From positions 186,001 to 250,000 of the forward strand of contig NZ_LOKW01000012.1 of assembly GCF_002211305.1 (NCBI RefSeq): a stretch of DNA of 64,000 nt, read 5' to 3'. Below, piece by piece: positions 10,005 through 19,001 of this stretch (position 1 is the stretch's first letter; each line of letters starts with the position of its first letter). The position numbers were made by a program, and so were the translations under genes. The notes beneath the pieces were generated by a model that saw only the letters and a list, made by a program, of their open reading frames with translations, did no database searches and was not told the origin of the DNA. The DNA comes from Rhizobium sp. R634 (GTDB lineage: Bacteria > Pseudomonadota > Alphaproteobacteria > Rhizobiales > Rhizobiaceae).

Positions 10005-10364
10005 ATGAACCGTATTGTCACCGTCACCCTCGCTGCAGCGCTCTCCTCCTTGGCATTTGCCGGCGTCAGCCGGGCCGAAAGTCTTGGAATGAACACGGAC
10101 CGGGGCATCGAGCAGACGCTCAGGAGCTTCCAGGGCAATGATTTCAACGTCGAGCAGGTCCATAACTGGCGCAACCTCGACGACGAATGGACCGGCCCGC
10201 ACTCGGCGCCTGAGCGGTCCGGCCAGGCCGTTCGCGACATCCAGGCCTCGATCGACGCCAACAGGTCACTCGCCCATCGGCTTAACAACGAGGGCGTCGA
10301 CGTTCGCAACATCGTCAATGCCGAACAGGCGGCCGATGGAAGCCTGACCTTCTACGTCCGCTGA
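10005..10364 (+). CDS. Small secreted protein of unknown function
   Basis: A 119-residue protein with a clear Sec signal peptide (MNRIVTVTLAAALSSLAFAG) and probable cleavage after VSRA. The mature part is hydrophilic, with no cysteines and no motif I recognise. The start at 10005 is preferred because GAAAGGA lies about 8 bp upstream; an ATG 6 bp earlier is too close to it. It is the first gene of the plus-strand block and is followed by a GC-rich hairpin. It is probably periplasmic. Confidence 0.7.
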   Translation: MNRIVTVTLAAALSSLAFAGVSRAESLGMNTDRGIEQTLRSFQGNDFNVEQVHNWRNLDDEWTGPHSAPERSGQAVRDIQASIDANRSLAHRLNNEGVDVRNIVNAEQAADGSLTFYVR

Positions 10365-10376
10365 CGGCTTCCCGCG

Positions 10377-10401
10377 TGGGCGGCGGTCTCCTCTCCGCCC
10401 A
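10377..10401 (+). terminator. Possible weak terminator hairpin
   Basis: TGGGCGG at 10377-10383 pairs with CCGCCCA at 10395-10401, 13 bp after the stop of the secreted-protein gene. There is no T tract, so termination would be inefficient or rho-dependent. Confidence 0.35.
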
Positions 10402-10475
10402 TGCCGGGCTCTCCCAGAAAATCATTGAATTTTTCGACGCGATGATGGTTTCTCTTTCTGCAACAGGAGGACCTC

Positions 10476-10979
10476 ATGGCGACAGAACCGAAAGCGGTGA
10501 TCAACACCGCCGATCTCAAGCTCGACCACTGGAAACAAGGCAAGTTCTACGAAAGCGCCGACACCTCGTTCGGTGCGCTTCTTGGCCTGGCCGGCCTTGG
10601 CATCAGCTATAACGAAGTGCCGCCGGGCAAATCGAGCTGTCCCTTCCACAATCATCACGTCGAAGACGAACTCTTCTATGTGATTTCAGGCGCCGGCGAA
10701 TACCGCTTCGGCGACGAGCGCCATGCGATCAAAGCAGGCGACGTGCTCGGCGCGCCGGCCGGCGGACCGGAAACGGCGCATCAGATCATCAATTCAGGCA
10801 CGGCGACGCTGGTCTATCTCGGCATTTCGACGATGGCGAAAACCGAGATCGTCGAATATCCCGATTCCGGAAAGTTCCTCGCCAAGACCAACTGGGACGG
10901 GGCGAAGCCCGGGCGCTTCCGCCATATCGGGCGGCCGGAAAGCGACCTCGACTATTGGGACGGCGAGCCCGGCGCTTGA
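10476..10979 (+). CDS. Cupin-domain protein
   Basis: A 167-residue single-domain cupin. The metal-binding motif 1 is HNHHVEDELFYVISGAGEY and motif 2 is in GDVLGAPAGGPETAHQI, so the His/Glu ligands of a metal-binding cupin are present. The substrate is unknown; relatives include isomerases, dioxygenases and sugar-binding proteins. An AGGAGG-type ribosome site precedes the ATG. The gene is followed 26 bp later by a GNAT acetyltransferase gene, probably in the same transcript. Confidence 0.85.
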   Translation: MATEPKAVINTADLKLDHWKQGKFYESADTSFGALLGLAGLGISYNEVPPGKSSCPFHNHHVEDELFYVISGAGEYRFGDERHAIKAGDVLGAPAGGPETAHQIINSGTATLVYLGISTMAKTEIVEYPDSGKFLAKTNWDGAKPGRFRHIGRPESDLDYWDGEPGA

Positions 10980-11005
10980 GAGCATAATTTCCCAGGGATT
11001 CAAGC

Positions 11006-11521
11006 ATGACCACCATTCCGACACTCGAAACGACGCGGCTGACGCTTCGCCCTCACCGCCTAGACGATTTCGACGCACATGCGGCGCTGTGGGCGGACGA
11101 GGATGTCGTTCGCTTCATCACCGGCGCGCCGTCAACCCGAGAGCAGAGCTGGAGCCGCATGCTGCGCATCGCCGGCATGTGGCACCATATGGGCTTCGGT
11201 TTTCTCGCCATCGTGGAAAAAGAGAGTGGCCACTTCATCGGCGAAGCGGGTTTTCTGGAAGCCCGCCGCGAGATGAAGCCCTCGATCGAGGGCACGATGG
11301 AAGTCGGCTGGGCGCTGATGCCCTCGGCACACGGCCGCGGTTACGCTACCGAGGCGCTGACCGCCCTGATCGGCTGGGGGAAAGCGCATTTTCCGGGAAA
11401 GCCGATGAGCTGCATCATCAGCCCCGAGAACGGGGCTTCGCTGAGGGTCGCGGCCAAGCTGGGCTTTCGCGAGACGGCGCGCGCGCAGTATAGTGGCGAA
11501 GTCATTCAGTTTTCGCGGTAG
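11006..11521 (+). CDS. GNAT family N-acetyltransferase (RimJ/RimL type)
   Basis: A 171-residue acetyltransferase starting with LETTRLTLRPHRLDDFDAH, the typical opening of the RimJ/RimL-like Acetyltransf_3 group. The acetyl-CoA pyrophosphate loop is in SAHGRGYATEAL, followed by ENGASLRVAAKLGF near the C-terminus. It would transfer an acetyl group to an amine of an unknown substrate. It directly follows the cupin gene. Confidence 0.87.
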   Translation: MTTIPTLETTRLTLRPHRLDDFDAHAALWADEDVVRFITGAPSTREQSWSRMLRIAGMWHHMGFGFLAIVEKESGHFIGEAGFLEARREMKPSIEGTMEVGWALMPSAHGRGYATEALTALIGWGKAHFPGKPMSCIISPENGASLRVAAKLGFRETARAQYSGEVIQFSR

Positions 11522-11869
11522 GCATTTGGCCAAGCGGGGTTGTGTAGCGCCCGTTCGTAAGGCCAATCGCTATTGAGGCCTTGCTGACACGAGCCGATAT
11601 CAGCCACAGCAAACTTAAGCAAAAGCATGTCGACGACCTTCAGCTTGCGGCACGGCCGAACTTAGCTCCTGCTACGCGCAAGGAAAGCGCTTTAGAGCCC
11701 TCTCCAAGGCAGATACCTTCGCACCCCCTTCACGCTGACAGGAGGCAGAAACGCTTGGAAATACTGACGTTCGCGTTCGCCACCTTGACACAGGTAAGCA
11801 TTGAGGGCGAGCCGCGTGGTAATTGCAGCCGGCAGAAACTCCCCCGTCCATAAGAGGCCGATCACAGAT
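11522..11869. other. Intergenic region at the left edge of the polysaccharide block
   Basis: 348 bp without a convincing gene. Short open frames exist on both strands but lack ribosome sites or recognisable content. The base composition becomes less GC-rich towards the next gene, suggesting that a transfer boundary lies here. Confidence 0.4.
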
Positions 11870-12676
11870 ATGACCATTTTCATTGTTTGCCATCAGGATT
11901 TGCCGAGCTACCCTGCTCCGGAAGGCTCGAAAATCATATGGCTCAATTCCAAACCTCCTTTGGACAATAGGGGAATGGACGTTATCGCTGGTTATGATTT
12001 TTTCAGCGAGCCAGAGGAGCTTCACGCGAAATTGTCAGGGTCACTGGGGACGATAGTAATCGCAAAAATCGTTTCAGAAGAGCCGACAAAGCCCCGCAAC
12101 ATTTCCATCTGGCAATATCGCAAATTTTTAACGAGACAAAGAATCGGATCACCGAATCCCGAATATCCAGGGATGAATACCGCAACGTCAGAAGAAACGA
12201 AAATTACAAGAGCGGAGGATCCGGCGTTTTTCTTAGAAAACTTCTTTTTGCCTCGCCCTTTGAATCTACAGAACATTTCCCAACACTATGCACGTTTCCA
12301 CAATATCGTCGACTTCCTTCGATATACGGCATCCGCAATCGAAACAAACGCTTTAACGCAAGCCGAAGCTTTGCAATTTTTCAATTCCAGCACTTTTGTT
12401 CCTGGAGGCATTGAACTCGGCACATATCCAACGGACTGGTGGCTCGATACTTTTGTCCGCCTTGTGGCGCCGTCCTTTGAATTTGCCAAACGATATCAAC
12501 CATTTCAGGCCGAAGATCCGGTGCAGAAACGCGCGATCTCATTTTGCCAAGAGCGCCTGGGAAGCTATCTTCTCATCAAACGGTTAGCCGAACTCTATGG
12601 CAATAGCCTGCCCGGATCCTTGTTCGGCGATATCGTGACCGTGTCGAATGATGGGGTCTATAGAAGCGGCGTATGA
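11870..12676 (+). CDS. Unknown protein, possibly polysaccharide-related
   Basis: A 268-residue protein I do not recognise. It starts MTIFIVCHQDLPSY, has a compact N-terminal alpha/beta-looking part, and a helical aromatic-rich C-terminal part with FHNIVDFLRYTASAIE and LGTYPTDWWLDTF. The overall plan weakly recalls DUF4422-type LPS glycosyltransferases, but the typical histidine/DxD landmarks are not evident. There is no signal peptide or membrane segment. Base composition is visibly lower in GC than the flanking genes, suggesting acquisition. Position upstream of a glycosyltransferase-like gene and rfbCBDA suggests a role in surface polysaccharide. Confidence 0.6.
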   Translation: MTIFIVCHQDLPSYPAPEGSKIIWLNSKPPLDNRGMDVIAGYDFFSEPEELHAKLSGSLGTIVIAKIVSEEPTKPRNISIWQYRKFLTRQRIGSPNPEYPGMNTATSEETKITRAEDPAFFLENFFLPRPLNLQNISQHYARFHNIVDFLRYTASAIETNALTQAEALQFFNSSTFVPGGIELGTYPTDWWLDTFVRLVAPSFEFAKRYQPFQAEDPVQKRAISFCQERLGSYLLIKRLAELYGNSLPGSLFGDIVTVSNDGVYRSGV

Positions 12677-12930
12677 ACGAGGCGACGCCACTGCGAACGC
12701 AACATCGCGAACCTTGCGATACTGGCAGCAGAAGCCACTGAGCCGATCAAGCCAGCTGGAGAAACTGGCCACGGATAAGCCGAGCTGCCGCAATCTTTCC
12801 AGGCTGACCAGCGAAAATTCCGCAAACAGCGTGGCGTAAGCTTCACCTCCAATAGTAGGCACCAAACAGGCTCGAATTGCCGTTCTGCGGATCGCCAAGC
12901 AGACGGAAGCCATTCGTGAAGGACGATACC

Positions 12931-14904
12931 TTGACAATAAATCAGCCCATTTCTTCCTCGCCAGCCGGCCTTCCTGATCTGGCGCTTCTGACGGAAAAGG
13001 CCGCCCGCACCGGGCCCGTCATCATCTATCAGCCTTATCTCGATCCTTCGCAGCGCAGCCAGCTCGACGCGGCTGCCGTGCCGCTCGACATCTCGTTCAA
13101 CACGCAGGCTGCGACCCGCGAATACGAGCTTTTCCGCATCCTGCATGCGCATCATGAGGCAATCGGTCTTGGCGAAGACGTGTTTTGGGGACTGCTGTCC
13201 AGCAAATTCGAGGTAAAATCCGTCACGAGCTTCCCATCCTTCGTCACCGAGGCGGAAAAGGCCAGGGCGGAAGGTGCGGACGCCTATCTCTACAATCCGC
13301 TGATCGGCCACGCCGCCATCTACAGCAACGTCTGGGAGCATTCGCTGCTTGGCGGTCATCCCGGCATGGAGCCGATCTTCCTGCATATTCAGGAGCTCGG
13401 CTATCCGATCGCGCCGCCGCAAGACAAAACCGCCTTCATGTTCTGCAACTATTTCTGCGGCAACGGAAAATTCTGGTCCGGTTATTTCGCCTTCTGTGAA
13501 CACATTCTGGAATCGCTGGAAAATGAAGCGCGTCGCGGCACGCCGGCGGGCATTGCCTATGCCGGCACGGCTCACTATGCACGCGACGCCAACGCGACGA
13601 TGCGCCCCTTCGTGATCGAGCGTCTGCTCGGGCTCTATGTCCAGCAGGCCGTTGCGGCAGGTTTGAAGGTCGCCGCCTTCGTGCCGGCGCCTGCCGATTT
13701 CGAGTGGAAGTTCGGCGTCCGCCTCGGTCGCTTGCTGCATGGTCTCTTCACCGCCAAGGAAGCCTTTTTGCGAAGCCGTGAGGAGGCTCTCCTGACAAAG
13801 TGGCAGGAAGGCCGCCAACCACTCATCAAGCAGCCGCACCTGATCTGGTTCGCCGATGATCCGCCGGCCTGGATGCCGCGCGGCCAGTTCACGGGCGGCC
13901 GCGAACTGATGCGTGCCTATGCTCAGCAGACTCCAGGCGTCTCTCCAGGCCCGCAGCCGGTACGAACGGAAAGGCCCGCTATACCAGCCGCGCCGAAGAT
14001 CGAGCAGTCGCTTCCCAATACCTTGCAGCCCTTTGCCGGCGGATGGCAGGCTCACAAGGATCGCCATTGCATCTGGATCGTGACCCCTCCCAATTACAAC
14101 CACAGCCACGCCTTCGACGAGGTTGCACTCGGCCTGCAGGGCGCCTTCCGTGAACTGGGCGGCTCGGCACCGATTGTCAGGGACATGAATGAATTCGCGG
14201 GTCGTGCGCCGATTATCTACGGCGGTAATCTTCTGGCCCCCGAAATTGTCGGCCAACTACCAAAGGACAGCGTTCTCATCAACCTCGAGCAGGTGTCCGA
14301 AGAAAGCACCTGGATCAACTCACGCTATGTGTCGGTCCTGAGGGCGATGCCGGTGCTCGACTACAGCCCGCGCAACCGCGAAAACCTCGCCGCCAAGGGT
14401 ATCGAGCACGCCGGTGTGCTCGAAATCGGTTACAGCGGTTGCCTGAGCCAGATCCAGCACGCCCCGGTCAAAGACATCGACGTGCTCTTCTATGGCTCGA
14501 TGAACGAACGCCGCCACCATATTCTGAAGACGTTGACAGACCGCGGGCTCAAGGTCGCGCATCTCTTCAACGTCTACGGTGCGGAGCGCGATGCGGCGAT
14601 TGCCCGCGCCAAGATCGTCATAAACATCCATCATTATGCGAGCGGCGTCTTCGAGATCGTGCGCATTTCCTATCTGCTCGCCAATCGCGTTTGCGTGCTG
14701 ACGGAAGGCGACATCCGCGATCCAGACCTGCAGCCCTTCATCGGCGGCTTGGCAATCGAGCCCTATGACCACATAATCGAGCGCTGCTGCAAGCTGATCG
14801 CAGATGCCGACGAGCGCGATGCCCTTGCCGCGAAAGGCCTTGCGGCCATGCGGAGCCGCTCGCAGGCGGACATGCTGATGAGCGTCATGAGGGCGAGCGC
14901 CTGA
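12931..14904 (+). CDS. Large two-part glycosyltransferase-like protein
   Basis: A protein of about 657 residues with no early in-frame ATG. A TTG at 12931, six bases after AAGGAC, is the best start; GTG at 12916 and TTG at 12877 are alternatives. The N-terminal half (to about 340) is unfamiliar. A proline-rich linker follows. The C-terminal half begins CIWIVTPPNYNHSHAFDEVA and contains INLEQVSEESTWINSRY, DIDVLFYGSMNERRHHIL and VFEIVRISYLLANRVCVLT. This is the layout of CgeB/GT1-like glycosyltransferases with a GT-B C-terminal domain. Context with rfbCBDA suggests O-antigen or another rhamnose-containing glycan. Confidence 0.65.
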   Translation: MTINQPISSSPAGLPDLALLTEKAARTGPVIIYQPYLDPSQRSQLDAAAVPLDISFNTQAATREYELFRILHAHHEAIGLGEDVFWGLLSSKFEVKSVTSFPSFVTEAEKARAEGADAYLYNPLIGHAAIYSNVWEHSLLGGHPGMEPIFLHIQELGYPIAPPQDKTAFMFCNYFCGNGKFWSGYFAFCEHILESLENEARRGTPAGIAYAGTAHYARDANATMRPFVIERLLGLYVQQAVAAGLKVAAFVPAPADFEWKFGVRLGRLLHGLFTAKEAFLRSREEALLTKWQEGRQPLIKQPHLIWFADDPPAWMPRGQFTGGRELMRAYAQQTPGVSPGPQPVRTERPAIPAAPKIEQSLPNTLQPFAGGWQAHKDRHCIWIVTPPNYNHSHAFDEVALGLQGAFRELGGSAPIVRDMNEFAGRAPIIYGGNLLAPEIVGQLPKDSVLINLEQVSEESTWINSRYVSVLRAMPVLDYSPRNRENLAAKGIEHAGVLEIGYSGCLSQIQHAPVKDIDVLFYGSMNERRHHILKTLTDRGLKVAHLFNVYGAERDAAIARAKIVINIHHYASGVFEIVRISYLLANRVCVLTEGDIRDPDLQPFIGGLAIEPYDHIIERCCKLIADADERDALAAKGLAAMRSRSQADMLMSVMRASA

Positions 14905-14928
14905 TGAAGGCCGCAGAAAAGGTAAATC

Positions 14929-15507
14929 ATGCGCATTGAGACCGCGGCTATCGAGGGCATTGTTGCAATCACGCCGCCACGCTTCGGCGATCACCGCGGT
15001 TACTTCTCCGAGGTATTCAAGGACGCCTGGTTCCGGCAAAATGTGGCCGACGTCACGTTCATCCAGGACAATGAATCGCTTTCGGCGCAGGCCGGAACCG
15101 TCCGGGGGCTGCATTTCCAGATGCCGCCCTTCGCACAGGGCAAGCTGGTGCGTTGCCTTGCCGGCCGGATCATGGATGTCGTCGTCGATATCCGCGTGGG
15201 ATCACCGAGTTTCGGCAAATGGCTCTCTCAGGAACTCTCGCCGGAAACCGGCAAGCAGCTCTGGGTACCAACCGGTTTCGCACATGGGTTCGTAACGATC
15301 GAGCCGAACAGCGTCATCAGCTACAAGGTAACCGCACCCTACAGCCCGCAGCATGATCGGGGCATCGCCTGGAACGATCCGGCGATCGGCATTCGCTGGC
15401 CATTCGATGAGAAAGACATGGTATCGTCCGACAAGGACAAGACGCTGCCTCGGCTTGCCGATCTGCCGAGCCATTTCTTCTATTCAGCACAGCAACCCAA
15501 GGATTGA
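14929..15507 (+). CDS. rfbC: dTDP-4-dehydrorhamnose 3,5-epimerase
   Basis: RfbC (RmlC) epimerises dTDP-4-keto-6-deoxyglucose at C3 and C5. The 192-residue cupin-fold protein has the catalytic histidine segment VRGLHFQMPP and WVPTGFAHGFVT with the second conserved histidine. It begins 24 bp after the glycosyltransferase-like gene and 6 bp before rfbB, so it opens a tight rfbCBDA operon. The order C-B-D-A is common in rhizobia. Confidence 0.95.
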   Translation: MRIETAAIEGIVAITPPRFGDHRGYFSEVFKDAWFRQNVADVTFIQDNESLSAQAGTVRGLHFQMPPFAQGKLVRCLAGRIMDVVVDIRVGSPSFGKWLSQELSPETGKQLWVPTGFAHGFVTIEPNSVISYKVTAPYSPQHDRGIAWNDPAIGIRWPFDEKDMVSSDKDKTLPRLADLPSHFFYSAQQPKD

Positions 15508-15513
15508 TTCACC

Positions 15514-16569
15514 ATGCGCATCCTGGTCACGGGCGGAGCGGGCTTCATTGGATCGGCATTGGTGCGCCATCTCGTCAGCGAGATCGGTGCCGAGGTACTG
15601 AATGTCGACACGCTGACCTATGCCGGCAATCTGGCATCATTGAAATCCGTCGAAGCGGCGCCGAACTATCAATTCCTGCGCGCCGACATCTGCGATCACG
15701 CCAGGATGCAGGAAGCATTCGCCTCCTTCCGCCCCGATATCGTCATGCATCTCGCGGCGGAGAGCCATGTCGACCGCTCGATCTCGGGCGCGGCTGATTT
15801 CATTCAGACCAACATCGTCGGCACATTCAGCCTGCTGGATGCCGCACGGCACTATTGGGATGGGCTTGACGCTCGCAGCAAGAGCGCCTTTCGCTTTCTG
15901 CATGTCTCGACGGACGAGGTCTACGGCTCGCTCGGCGACGAGGGTCTCTTCGAAGAGACGACGCCTTACGATCCTTCCTCGCCCTACTCCGCCTCCAAGG
16001 CCGCAAGCGACCATCTGGCGCTCGCCTGGCACCGCACTTACGGCCTGCCCGTCGTGGTCTCCAATTGCTCCAACAACTACGGACCGTTCCACTTCCCGGA
16101 AAAGCTCATTCCGCTGATGATCCTGAACGCACTGGAGGGCAAGCCTCTTCCGGTTTACGGCAATGGCGCGAATGTCCGCGACTGGCTCTATGTCGAAGAC
16201 CATGCCCGCGCGCTCCTCACGATCGCATCGAGAGGACGGCCCGGCGAAAAATACAATGTGGGCGGCCGCAATGAGCGCATGAACATCGATGTCGTTCATC
16301 GCATCTGCGCCATTCTCGACGGCGTCTACAGTGACAAGGCACCGCATGCGCGCCTGATCACCAACGTCACGGACCGCCCCGGACACGACGCACGCTATGC
16401 GATCGATGCCTCGAAACTGGAAGGCGAACTTGGCTGGAAGGCGCAAGAGACCTTCGAAACCGGCATCGAGAAGACCGTGCACTGGTACTTGGAAAACGAA
16501 TGGTGGTGGAGGCCGCTGCGCGAAAACGTCTACTCCGGCGAACGCCTCGGCGTTTTCAAGGGACCATAA
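15514..16569 (+). CDS. rfbB: dTDP-glucose 4,6-dehydratase
   Basis: RfbB (RmlB) makes dTDP-4-keto-6-deoxyglucose using a tightly bound NAD. The 351-residue extended SDR has the [11 protein letters not shown] nucleotide loop, [12 protein letters not shown], the catalytic region STDEVYGSL and the YSASKAASD YxxxK motif. Full length. It is 6 bp after rfbC and 3 bp before rfbD. Confidence 0.97.
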   Translation: MRILVTGGAGFIGSALVRHLVSEIGAEVLNVDTLTYAGNLASLKSVEAAPNYQFLRADICDHARMQEAFASFRPDIVMHLAAESHVDRSISGAADFIQTNIVGTFSLLDAARHYWDGLDARSKSAFRFLHVSTDEVYGSLGDEGLFEETTPYDPSSPYSASKAASDHLALAWHRTYGLPVVVSNCSNNYGPFHFPEKLIPLMILNALEGKPLPVYGNGANVRDWLYVEDHARALLTIASRGRPGEKYNVGGRNERMNIDVVHRICAILDGVYSDKAPHARLITNVTDRPGHDARYAIDASKLEGELGWKAQETFETGIEKTVHWYLENEWWWRPLRENVYSGERLGVFKGP

Positions 16570-16572
16570 ACA

Positions 16573-17460
16573 ATGCGCGTTGCCGTCACCGGTAAACAGG
16601 GCCAGGTCGTTCAGTCGCTGCTCAGACGCGGCACCGAAACGGGCGTCGAAATCAGCCCGGTCGGGCGCCCGGAAATGGACCTTGCAGATCCTGCAAGCAT
16701 TGCAGCCGCCTTCTCGGCTCTGCGCCCGGATGTGATCGTCTCGGCAGCCGCCTATACGGCAGTCGACAAGGCCGAGAGCGAACCCGAGCTTGCTTTTTCC
16801 ATAAATGCGGCAGGCGCCGAGGCGGTTGCCGAGGCTGCCGCACGGCTCGGGGTCCCGGTCATCCATATTTCGACCGACTACGTCTTCAGTGGCGACAAGG
16901 CCTCCGCCTATTGCGAAGAGGACGTGACGGCGCCGATCTCCGTCTATGGGCGTTCGAAGCTCGCGGGCGAGAAGGCCGTCGCGGCGGCGAGCCCGAACCA
17001 CGTCATCTTGCGCACCGCCTGGGTCTATTCGCCCTTTGGCGCCAATTTCCTGAAAACGATGCTGCGGCTTTCCGAGACGCGCGATCATCTTCGCGTCGTC
17101 GCCGATCAGACAGGATGCCCGACCTCGGCACTCGACATCGCCGACGCGATTCTTGCGATCGCGACCCGTGTTGTAGCGGACCCCGCGCCATCGCTCCGCG
17201 GCACCTTTCACCTGACCGGCAGCGGCGAAGCAAGCTGGGCTGATTTCGCCGAAGCGATATTCGCGGCGCTTCTTAAATCCGGCGGCAAAAATGTCGGCGT
17301 CGAGCGCATCCCAACGGCGGACTATCCGACACCGGCCAAGCGTCCCGCCAATTCATGCCTCAACGGCGACAAGCTCGCCACAACCTATGGAATCCGGCTC
17401 CCGGAGTGGAAGCAGTCCATGACGATCGTCATGCAAGACCTTCTGAACAAAGGTCTTTAA
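16573..17460 (+). CDS. rfbD: dTDP-4-dehydrorhamnose reductase
   Basis: RfbD (RmlD) performs the final reduction to dTDP-L-rhamnose with NAD(P)H. The 295-residue SDR has the GKQGQVVQSL glycine loop, STDYVFSGDK, and the YGRSKLAGE catalytic motif. The C-terminal KRPANSCLN motif is typical. It lies between rfbB and rfbA with gaps of under 10 bp. Confidence 0.96.
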   Translation: MRVAVTGKQGQVVQSLLRRGTETGVEISPVGRPEMDLADPASIAAAFSALRPDVIVSAAAYTAVDKAESEPELAFSINAAGAEAVAEAAARLGVPVIHISTDYVFSGDKASAYCEEDVTAPISVYGRSKLAGEKAVAAASPNHVILRTAWVYSPFGANFLKTMLRLSETRDHLRVVADQTGCPTSALDIADAILAIATRVVADPAPSLRGTFHLTGSGEASWADFAEAIFAALLKSGGKNVGVERIPTADYPTPAKRPANSCLNGDKLATTYGIRLPEWKQSMTIVMQDLLNKGL

Positions 17461-17469
17461 GGAGAAAGC

Positions 17470-18339
17470 ATGAAGGGAATTATTCTCGCCGGCGGCACAG
17501 GCACACGTCTGCATCCGATCACGCAGGCCGTCTCGAAACAATTGATGCCGGTCTACGACAAGCCGATGATCTACTATCCGCTGACGACGCTCATGCTCGC
17601 CGGCATCAGGGAGCTGCTGATCATCACCACGCCTCACGACGTCGAAGCCTTCAAGCGCCTTCTCGGCGATGGCTCGCAATGGGGAATTTCACTGACCTAT
17701 GCCGTGCAGCCGAGCCCGGATGGCCTCGCCCAGGCCTTCATCATCGGCGCCGACTTCGTGCACGGCAATAGCTCCGCCCTCGTTCTCGGCGACAACATCT
17801 TCTACGGGCACGGATTGCCGGAAATCATGAAATCCGGTACGAGCCGGCAGGAAGGCGCGACAGTGTTCGCCTATCACGTCACCGATCCGGAACGCTATGG
17901 CGTTGTCGGCTTTGACGAAAAGATGAATGCGCTGTCGATCGAGGAGAAGCCGAAGAAGCCCAAATCGAACTGGGCGGTGACCGGCCTCTATTTCTACGAC
18001 CAGCAGGTGGTCGATATCGCCGCCAACCTGAAACCGTCACCGCGCGGCGAATTGGAAATCACCGATGTCAACCGCACGTATCTCGAGCGCGGCCAGCTTT
18101 TCGTGGAACTGATGGGCCGGGGCTATGCCTGGCTCGACACCGGCACACCAGATAGTCTGCATGATGCTGCGGGTTTCGTCAGCACGCTGGAGAAACGCCA
18201 GGGCTTCAAGATCGCCTGCCCTGAAGAAGTCGCCTGGCGCATGGGCTACATCTCGCAGGACGACCTCGCCAAGCTCGCGGAGAAACTCGGCAAGAGTGCC
18301 TACGGCCAATATCTGACGAAGCTGTCCCCGGATTGGTGA
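17470..18339 (+). CDS. rfbA: Glucose-1-phosphate thymidylyltransferase
   Basis: RfbA (RmlA) activates glucose-1-phosphate with dTTP, the committed step of dTDP-rhamnose synthesis and usually feedback-inhibited by the product. The 289-residue protein has the nucleotidyltransferase signature [13 protein letters not shown], the [11 protein letters not shown] segment and [19 protein letters not shown] precedes the ATG. It is the last gene of the operon and converges on ribE. Confidence 0.97.
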   Translation: MKGIILAGGTGTRLHPITQAVSKQLMPVYDKPMIYYPLTTLMLAGIRELLIITTPHDVEAFKRLLGDGSQWGISLTYAVQPSPDGLAQAFIIGADFVHGNSSALVLGDNIFYGHGLPEIMKSGTSRQEGATVFAYHVTDPERYGVVGFDEKMNALSIEEKPKKPKSNWAVTGLYFYDQQVVDIAANLKPSPRGELEITDVNRTYLERGQLFVELMGRGYAWLDTGTPDSLHDAAGFVSTLEKRQGFKIACPEEVAWRMGYISQDDLAKLAEKLGKSAYGQYLTKLSPDW

Positions 18340-18389
18340 TCTATCTGGCCAGCCAGACGCTCCAGCGGGAAACCCCACAGGTTTTCGAT

Positions 18390-19001
18390 TCAGGCGCTCG
18401 GGAACTCCGCCAGCCGAGCGGCGTAACGCGCCATGGTGTCGACTTCGAAATTGACGAAATCGCCCGCCTTGCGGTCACCCCAGGTGGTCACTTCGAGGGT
18501 GTGGCGGATGAGCAGGACGTCGAAATCGGTGCCGTCGACCGCGTTGACGGTCAGGGAGGTGCCGTCGAGGGCGATCGAACCCTTGGGGGCGACGAATTTT
18601 GCCAGATGTTCGGGTGCGCGCAGGCGGTAGCGCGTGGCGTCGCCCTCCGATGTCACCGAGAGAATTTCTGCCTTGCCGTCGACATGGCCGGAAACTATGT
18701 GGCCGCCGAGCTCATCGCCGATCTTCAGGGAGCGCTCGAGATTGATACGGCTGCCTTCCCGCCAGGTGCCGATCGTCGTCAGCCGCAGCGCCTCTTCCCA
18801 GGCCTCGACCTCGAACCAGCGGCCGTTGCTGCCCTCCTGCGGCAGGCCGGTGACGGTGAGGCAGATGCCGGAATGGGAGATGGAGGCGCCCATATCGATG
18901 GTCGCCGGATCGTAACTCGTCGCGACGCGGAGCTTGATGCCCTCCTTCAGCGACGAAACGGATTCGATCGTACCGACATCAGTGACAATTCCGGTGAACA
19001 T
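18390..19001 (-). CDS. ribE: Riboflavin synthase alpha subunit
   Basis: RibE dismutates two lumazine molecules to riboflavin. The 203-residue protein shows the expected internal duplication: MFTGIVTDVG starts the first lumazine-binding repeat and the second begins around GDELGGHIVSGHVDG. SISHSGICLTV and GSIALDGTSLTVNAV are the matching repeat motifs. The ATG overlaps the ribD stop (TGATG), which shows translational coupling. A TTG one codon upstream is an alternative start. Confidence 0.95.
   Translation of the reverse strand: MFTGIVTDVGTIESVSSLKEGIKLRVATSYDPATIDMGASISHSGICLTVTGLPQEGSNGRWFEVEAWEEALRLTTIGTWREGSRINLERSLKIGDELGGHIVSGHVDGKAEILSVTSEGDATRYRLRAPEHLAKFVAPKGSIALDGTSLTVNAVDGTDFDVLLIRHTLEVTTWGDRKAGDFVNFEVDTMARYAARLAEFPSA

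Noticed and set aside
12648..12839. A small gene or frameshifted continuation after the protein at 11870
   Set aside because: The frame has no ribosome site and no recognisable content, and the 268-residue protein ends naturally at 12676.
12658..14256. A 532-codon minus-strand frame
   Set aside because: It is antisense to the glycosyltransferase-like gene, which has plausible domain content and the operon direction.
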